From Aquisalimonas lutea (GTDB taxonomy: Bacteria; Pseudomonadota; Gammaproteobacteria; Nitrococcales; Aquisalimonadaceae): DNA of 48,889 nt. The notes beneath the pieces were generated by a model. That model made no database searches and was not told where the DNA came from. It was given only the letters and a program-made list of their open reading frames with translations. The translations under genes and the position numbers were made by a program. Positions within the stretch are counted from its first letter, which is position 1. The number at the start of each line of letters is the position of its first letter. Shown here piece after piece: positions 44,391 through 48,889 of this stretch. Location of the stretch: contig NZ_JAUFPK010000005.1 of NCBI RefSeq assembly GCF_030409225.1, positions 1-48,889 on the forward strand. Direction: 5' to 3'.

Positions 44391-46196
44391 CTACAGCCAG
44401 TCCGGATCCGTGTTCAGCGGCGTGTCCTCGCCCCGGCGCAACAGCGCGGCCAGGTGATGGATCTTCGGCAGCTCGACGTTCATGAAGTACCGGCAGGCGG
44501 CCAGCTTGCCCTGGTAGAAGGCGCGGTCGTCGTCGCTGGCCGGTTGGGCCGCGGCCGCGGTCGCCGCCTGGCGGAGCCACAGCCAGGCGATGACGATGTG
44601 CCCGAACATGTCCAGGTAGTCGCTGGCGTTGGCGAGATACCGCTCCGTGTCTCCCGTCTCGCCCACGGCCCTCAACGCCCGCGTGGTCTCCTCGAGCGCC
44701 TCCAGGGCGCGCGCCAGGGCCTCCGCCTCGCCGGCCAGCGACCCGGGACCGTCGTGGTTCACCTCGTCCACCGTCGCGCGCATGGTCGCGACCATGGTGT
44801 CGAACGCGGTACCCCCTTCCTGGCGCACCTTGCGGCCCAGCAGATCCTGGGCCTGGATGCCGTGGGTGCCCTCGTGGATGGGGTTGAGGCGGTTGTCCCG
44901 GAAGTACTGCTCCACCGGGTATTCCCGGGTATAGCCGTAGCCGCCCAGGATCTGGATGGCCAGATCGTTGGCCCGCAGGCAGTAGTCCGACGGCCAGGAC
45001 TTGATCACGGGCGTGAGCAGCGCCAGCTGCCGGGTCGCGTTCGCGCGCGCCGCGGCGTCCGGGTGGGTGCGCTCGTCGTCCACGAGCCGGGCGCCGTAGA
45101 GCCCCAGGGCCAGGCCGCCTTCCACGTAGCTCTTCTGGGCCAGCAGCATGCGGCGCACGTCGGCGTGCTCCACCAGCAGCCGCTGCGGCGTCGCCGGATC
45201 CTTCTCGCCCGGCGCGCGTCCCTGGCGGCGCTCCCGGGCGTAGGCCAGGGAATGGAGATAGCCGCCGTAGCCGAGCATGACGGCGCCCAGCCCCACGCCG
45301 ATGCGCGCCTCGTTCATCATGTGGAACATGCACTTGAGGCCGTCGCCCGGCTGGCCGACGAGATACCCGGTGCACTCGTCGTTCTCGCCGAAGTTGAGCA
45401 TGGTCGACGTGGTACCGCGGTAGCCCATCTTGTGGATGAGCCCGGCCAGCTTGACGTCGTTGCGCGGGCCCAGGCTGCCGTCGTCGTTGACCAGGTACTT
45501 GGGCACGATGAACAGCGAGATGCCCCGGACCCCGGCAGGTGCGTCCGGGGTGCGGGCCAGGACCATGTGCACGATATTCTCGGCGAGCTCGTGGTCGCCG
45601 CCGGAGATGAAGACCTTGTTGCCGCGGATGCGGTAGCTGCCGTCGTCCTGCGGGACGGCGCGGGTGCGCAGGTCGCCCAGGGACGACCCGGCCTGGGGCT
45701 CGGTCAGGCACATGGTGCCGAAGAACCGGCCGCTGAGCATGTACGGGGTGTAGCGCTGGATCTGCTCGTCGCTGCCGTGGGCGAGGATCAGGTTGGTGGC
45801 GGCCACGGTCAGGCCGACATAGGCGAAGGTGCCCACGTTGGCGCCCTTGGTGATGGCGGTGCAGGTCTGCGCCACCGTGGCGGGCAGCTGCATGCCGCCG
45901 CGCTCGAAGTCCTGGCCCGCGGCCAGCAGCCCGGTGTCGCAGTAGACATCCAGGGCTTCCTTGACCTCCGGGATGGTGCTGACCTTGTCGCCGTCGAAGG
46001 TGGGCTCGTTCAGGTCCGCCTTGCGGTTGTGCGGCTGCAGGTAGTCCACCGCCACCCGGTGGGCGGTCTCGATGGCGGCGTCGAAGGTCTCGCGGCTGTG
46101 CTCGGCGTAGCGTTCGCGCTCCGTGAGCCGCTCGGTGTCCAGCAGCTCGTAGAGCAGGAAATCCAGGTCGCGGCGGTTGACGATGGGGCTGTTCAT
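44391..46196 (-). CDS. Acyl-CoA dehydrogenase, DmdC-like (601 residues)
   Basis: The 601-residue protein is about 200 residues longer than classical acyl-CoA dehydrogenases. It has an extended N-terminal domain (MNSPIVNRRDLDFLLYELLD), CLTEPQAGSSLGDLRTRA and the helical MMNEARIGVGLGAVMLGYGG. The catalytic Glu is in IHEGTHGIQAQDLLGRKV, with a C-terminal helical extension of about 120 residues. This architecture matches DmdC (3-methylmercaptopropionyl-CoA dehydrogenase) and the related large dehydrogenases acting on various acyl-CoAs. A DMSP role cannot be concluded, since no dmdA/B/D genes are present. The start at 46196 is the first in-family Met. REP cluster 2 lies upstream. Confidence 0.9.
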   Translation of the reverse strand: MNSPIVNRRDLDFLLYELLDTERLTERERYAEHSRETFDAAIETAHRVAVDYLQPHNRKADLNEPTFDGDKVSTIPEVKEALDVYCDTGLLAAGQDFERGGMQLPATVAQTCTAITKGANVGTFAYVGLTVAATNLILAHGSDEQIQRYTPYMLSGRFFGTMCLTEPQAGSSLGDLRTRAVPQDDGSYRIRGNKVFISGGDHELAENIVHMVLARTPDAPAGVRGISLFIVPKYLVNDDGSLGPRNDVKLAGLIHKMGYRGTTSTMLNFGENDECTGYLVGQPGDGLKCMFHMMNEARIGVGLGAVMLGYGGYLHSLAYARERRQGRAPGEKDPATPQRLLVEHADVRRMLLAQKSYVEGGLALGLYGARLVDDERTHPDAAARANATRQLALLTPVIKSWPSDYCLRANDLAIQILGGYGYTREYPVEQYFRDNRLNPIHEGTHGIQAQDLLGRKVRQEGGTAFDTMVATMRATVDEVNHDGPGSLAGEAEALARALEALEETTRALRAVGETGDTERYLANASDYLDMFGHIVIAWLWLRQAATAAAAQPASDDDRAFYQGKLAACRYFMNVELPKIHHLAALLRRGEDTPLNTDPDWL

Positions 46197-46281
46197 AGGG
46201 GCTTCCGTCGGCGGATTCGGATATCGATGACGGCGACGCCCCGGCGGCGTCGGCGGTATCGCCTGCGACTCCGGGGCGTTG

Positions 46282-46448
46282 GTCGCGACTGACGTCGCTC
46301 CTACAGTGGACCCGTGCAATGCCGGCCGGATTCCGGTCCCGTAGGAGCGGCTTCAGCCGCGACCTTCCAGAGAGTCTGCTCGCCGGGATGGTCGGGGCTG
46401 AAGCCCCTCCCACAGCTGGCTTTCCGTAGGAGCGACGTCAGTCGCGAC
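46282..46448. repeat. REP cluster 2: four palindromic units in alternating orientation
   Basis: Units lie at 46282-46304 (-), 46341-46363 (+), 46391-46413 (-) and 46426-46448 (+). The unit order (GACGTC type, GCGGCTTCAGCCGC type, GGGGCTTCAGCCCC type, GACGTC type) is the reverse complement of cluster 1. Linkers are partly conserved too (CGACCTTCCAGAG follows the second unit in both when aligned). It lies between two minus-strand genes, in the leader of the DmdC-like gene. Confidence 0.85.
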
Positions 46449-46463
46449 CCTGCTGCCGGCGCA

Positions 46464-47615
46464 TCACCCCGCCGCCGGCACCTCCATCTGCTCCGAGAAC
46501 CGGTCCATGTGCGCATCGGCATCGCCGAACTGGTTGTCGATCATGGCGATGCGCTTGGCGAAGTGGGAGAGGTTGTACTCCTCCGTCATGCCGATGCCGC
46601 CGTGCAGCTGGATGGACTGCTCGGAGACGAAGCGGCCGCCCTTGCCCACCTGGTACTTGGCGATGGACACCGCCCGCCGGCGCGCGGCGGGGTCGTCGCT
46701 GTCGAGCTTGGCGGCGGCCTTGTAGGTGGCGGAGCGGGACTGCTCCAGCTCCATGCGCATCTCCACCATGCGGTGCTGGACGGACTGGAAGCTGCCGATG
46801 GGCACGCCGAACTGCTTGCGCTGCTTGAGGTAGTCCAGCGTGAGGTCGCAGGCGACGCTCATGGCGCCCACCGCTTCGGCGCACACGGCGAAGGCGCCGC
46901 GGTCCTGGGTGAGCTCGATGAGCGGCACGGCTCCGCCCTCGGCGCCCACCAGCGCGTCTTCGCCGACCTGGACGCCGTCCAGCCGGACCTCGGCGGCGTG
47001 CAGGCCGTCGATGGTCGCATAGCCCTGGACGGAGACCCCCGGGGCGCCGGCGTCCACCAGGAACAGGCTGACGCCGCTGGCGTCGCCGGTATCGCCGCTC
47101 GTGCGGGCGCTGACGACGAGCCTGTCGGCACTGTCGCCGTGCAGGACGACGGTCTTGTGGCCGTGGAGGGTATAGCCGCTGCCGGAGCGCTCGGCCCGGG
47201 TGGCGACCTGCGTGTTGCTGTAGCGGTTGTCCGGCTCGCCGTGGGCGAAGGCCAGGATCAGCTCGCCGCTGACCAGCGGCTCCAGCACGGCGCTCTTCTG
47301 GGCGTCGCTGCCGGCATCGGCGATGAGCTGGCCGGTGGTGACCACGGAGGCGACGTAGGGCTCGAGCACCAGCCCCTTGCCGAAGGCCTCCATGACCAGC
47401 ATGGTCTCCACCGGACCGCCGCCGAAGCCGCCCAGCTCCTCGGCGAAGGGCACGCCGAGCAGGCCCAGCTCCGCGAACTGGTTCCACATCTCGCGGGTGA
47501 AGCCGCCTTCGGCCTGCATGTAGCCGCGGCGCTGCTCGAAACCGTACTGATCCTGCACCAGGCGCTCCACCGTATCCTGGAGCATGCGCTGTTCGTCGGT
47601 CAGAGAGAAATCCAT
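46464..47615 (-). CDS. Acyl-CoA dehydrogenase, pimeloyl-CoA dehydrogenase small-subunit-like (PimD-like)
   Basis: The 383-residue protein starts MDFSLTDEQRMLQDTVERLV and has ELGLLGVPFAEELGGFGGGP and IQLHGGIGMTEEYNLSHFAK. These are features of the small subunits that pair with a PimC-type subunit. Such two-gene dehydrogenases split FAD-binding and catalysis between partners. It lacks the EGT/GGSNEI C-terminal motif of classical enzymes. It follows the large-subunit gene by 32 bases in the same operon, which supports a heteromeric enzyme. Substrates of characterised pairs include dicarboxyl-, steroid- and aryl-acyl-CoA esters. The substrate here is unknown. Confidence 0.88.
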   Translation of the reverse strand: MDFSLTDEQRMLQDTVERLVQDQYGFEQRRGYMQAEGGFTREMWNQFAELGLLGVPFAEELGGFGGGPVETMLVMEAFGKGLVLEPYVASVVTTGQLIADAGSDAQKSAVLEPLVSGELILAFAHGEPDNRYSNTQVATRAERSGSGYTLHGHKTVVLHGDSADRLVVSARTSGDTGDASGVSLFLVDAGAPGVSVQGYATIDGLHAAEVRLDGVQVGEDALVGAEGGAVPLIELTQDRGAFAVCAEAVGAMSVACDLTLDYLKQRKQFGVPIGSFQSVQHRMVEMRMELEQSRSATYKAAAKLDSDDPAARRRAVSIAKYQVGKGGRFVSEQSIQLHGGIGMTEEYNLSHFAKRIAMIDNQFGDADAHMDRFSEQMEVPAAG

Positions 47616-47647
47616 GGTCGTTGCTCCGTTAACCCGTATCGGTGCGC

Positions 47648-48841
<1,194 letters not shown>

Positions 48842-48889
48842 TGCCCTTTGACTCCAGGCGGTTGCATGAAACCGTCAACAGAAGGCCCC

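Noticed and set aside
44391-46196. Calling this gene dmdC for DMSP degradation
   Set aside because: The architecture fits, but none of the other DMSP demethylation genes are nearby and the same architecture serves other acyl-CoA substrates.

Overview
The window is very GC-rich by eye and carries about 49 closely packed protein genes. It looks like a chromosomal segment of a gammaproteobacterium. The gene order (tuf, S10-spc-alpha ribosomal cluster; uvrA, MFS, ssb), the S14/L36 types and the acidic surface proteins suggest an Ectothiorhodospiraceae-like halophile. That lineage call is an inference from general resemblance, not a search.

1-13.87 kb: the 3' end of tuf, then an unbroken S10-spc-alpha ribosomal cluster on the plus strand: rpsJ, rplC, rplD, rplW, rplB, rpsS, rplV, rpsC, rplP, rpmC, rpsQ, rplN, rplX, rplE, rpsN, rpsH, rplF, rplR, rpsE, rpmD, rplO, secY, rpmJ, rpsM, rpsK, rpsD, rpoA, rplQ. 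It is closed by a strong intrinsic terminator. 13.9-22 kb: housekeeping genes. These are a SAM-hydrolase-family gene, a small DUF6489-like gene, mdh, uvrA (minus), a YajR-like MFS transporter, ssb and an SMP-30-family lactonase (minus).

22.1-30.7 kb: a plus-strand locus in which two acyl-CoA-ligase-type genes bracket a complete branched-chain-amino-acid-type (HAAT) ABC transporter: ligase, ATPase, permease, permease, binding protein, terminator-like hairpin, ATPase, PaaK-like ligase. 30.8-37.2 kb: a valine-catabolism operon running from isobutyryl-CoA to propionyl-CoA (mmsA, isobutyryl-CoA dehydrogenase, enoyl-CoA hydratase, 3-hydroxyisobutyryl-CoA hydrolase, mmsB) plus a crotonase. 37.6-48.8 kb: mostly minus-strand genes for branched or long acyl-CoA metabolism. 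They are a thiolase, an alpha-methylacyl-CoA racemase, a type-2 3-hydroxyacyl-CoA dehydrogenase (plus), an LCAD-like dehydrogenase, a nitroreductase (plus), a broken class II aldolase, a DmdC-like dehydrogenase and a two-subunit PimD/PimC-like dehydrogenase. Together these suggest uptake, CoA activation and beta-oxidation of branched or aromatic acids, and degradation of Val/Ile-type acyl-CoAs.

The most unusual content is non-coding. (a) There are two ~110-bp nested palindromes with long, co-varying arms around a conserved core (38902-39012 and 41197-41304). (b) REP-type palindromes are arranged as a pair after mdh and as two four-unit clusters (37403-37579, 46282-46448) that are reverse-complement versions of each other. 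(c) A 265-bp MITE-like element with 14-bp terminal inverted repeats and a 4-bp IS5-like target duplication has split the class II aldolase gene; its removal on paper restores the reading frame.
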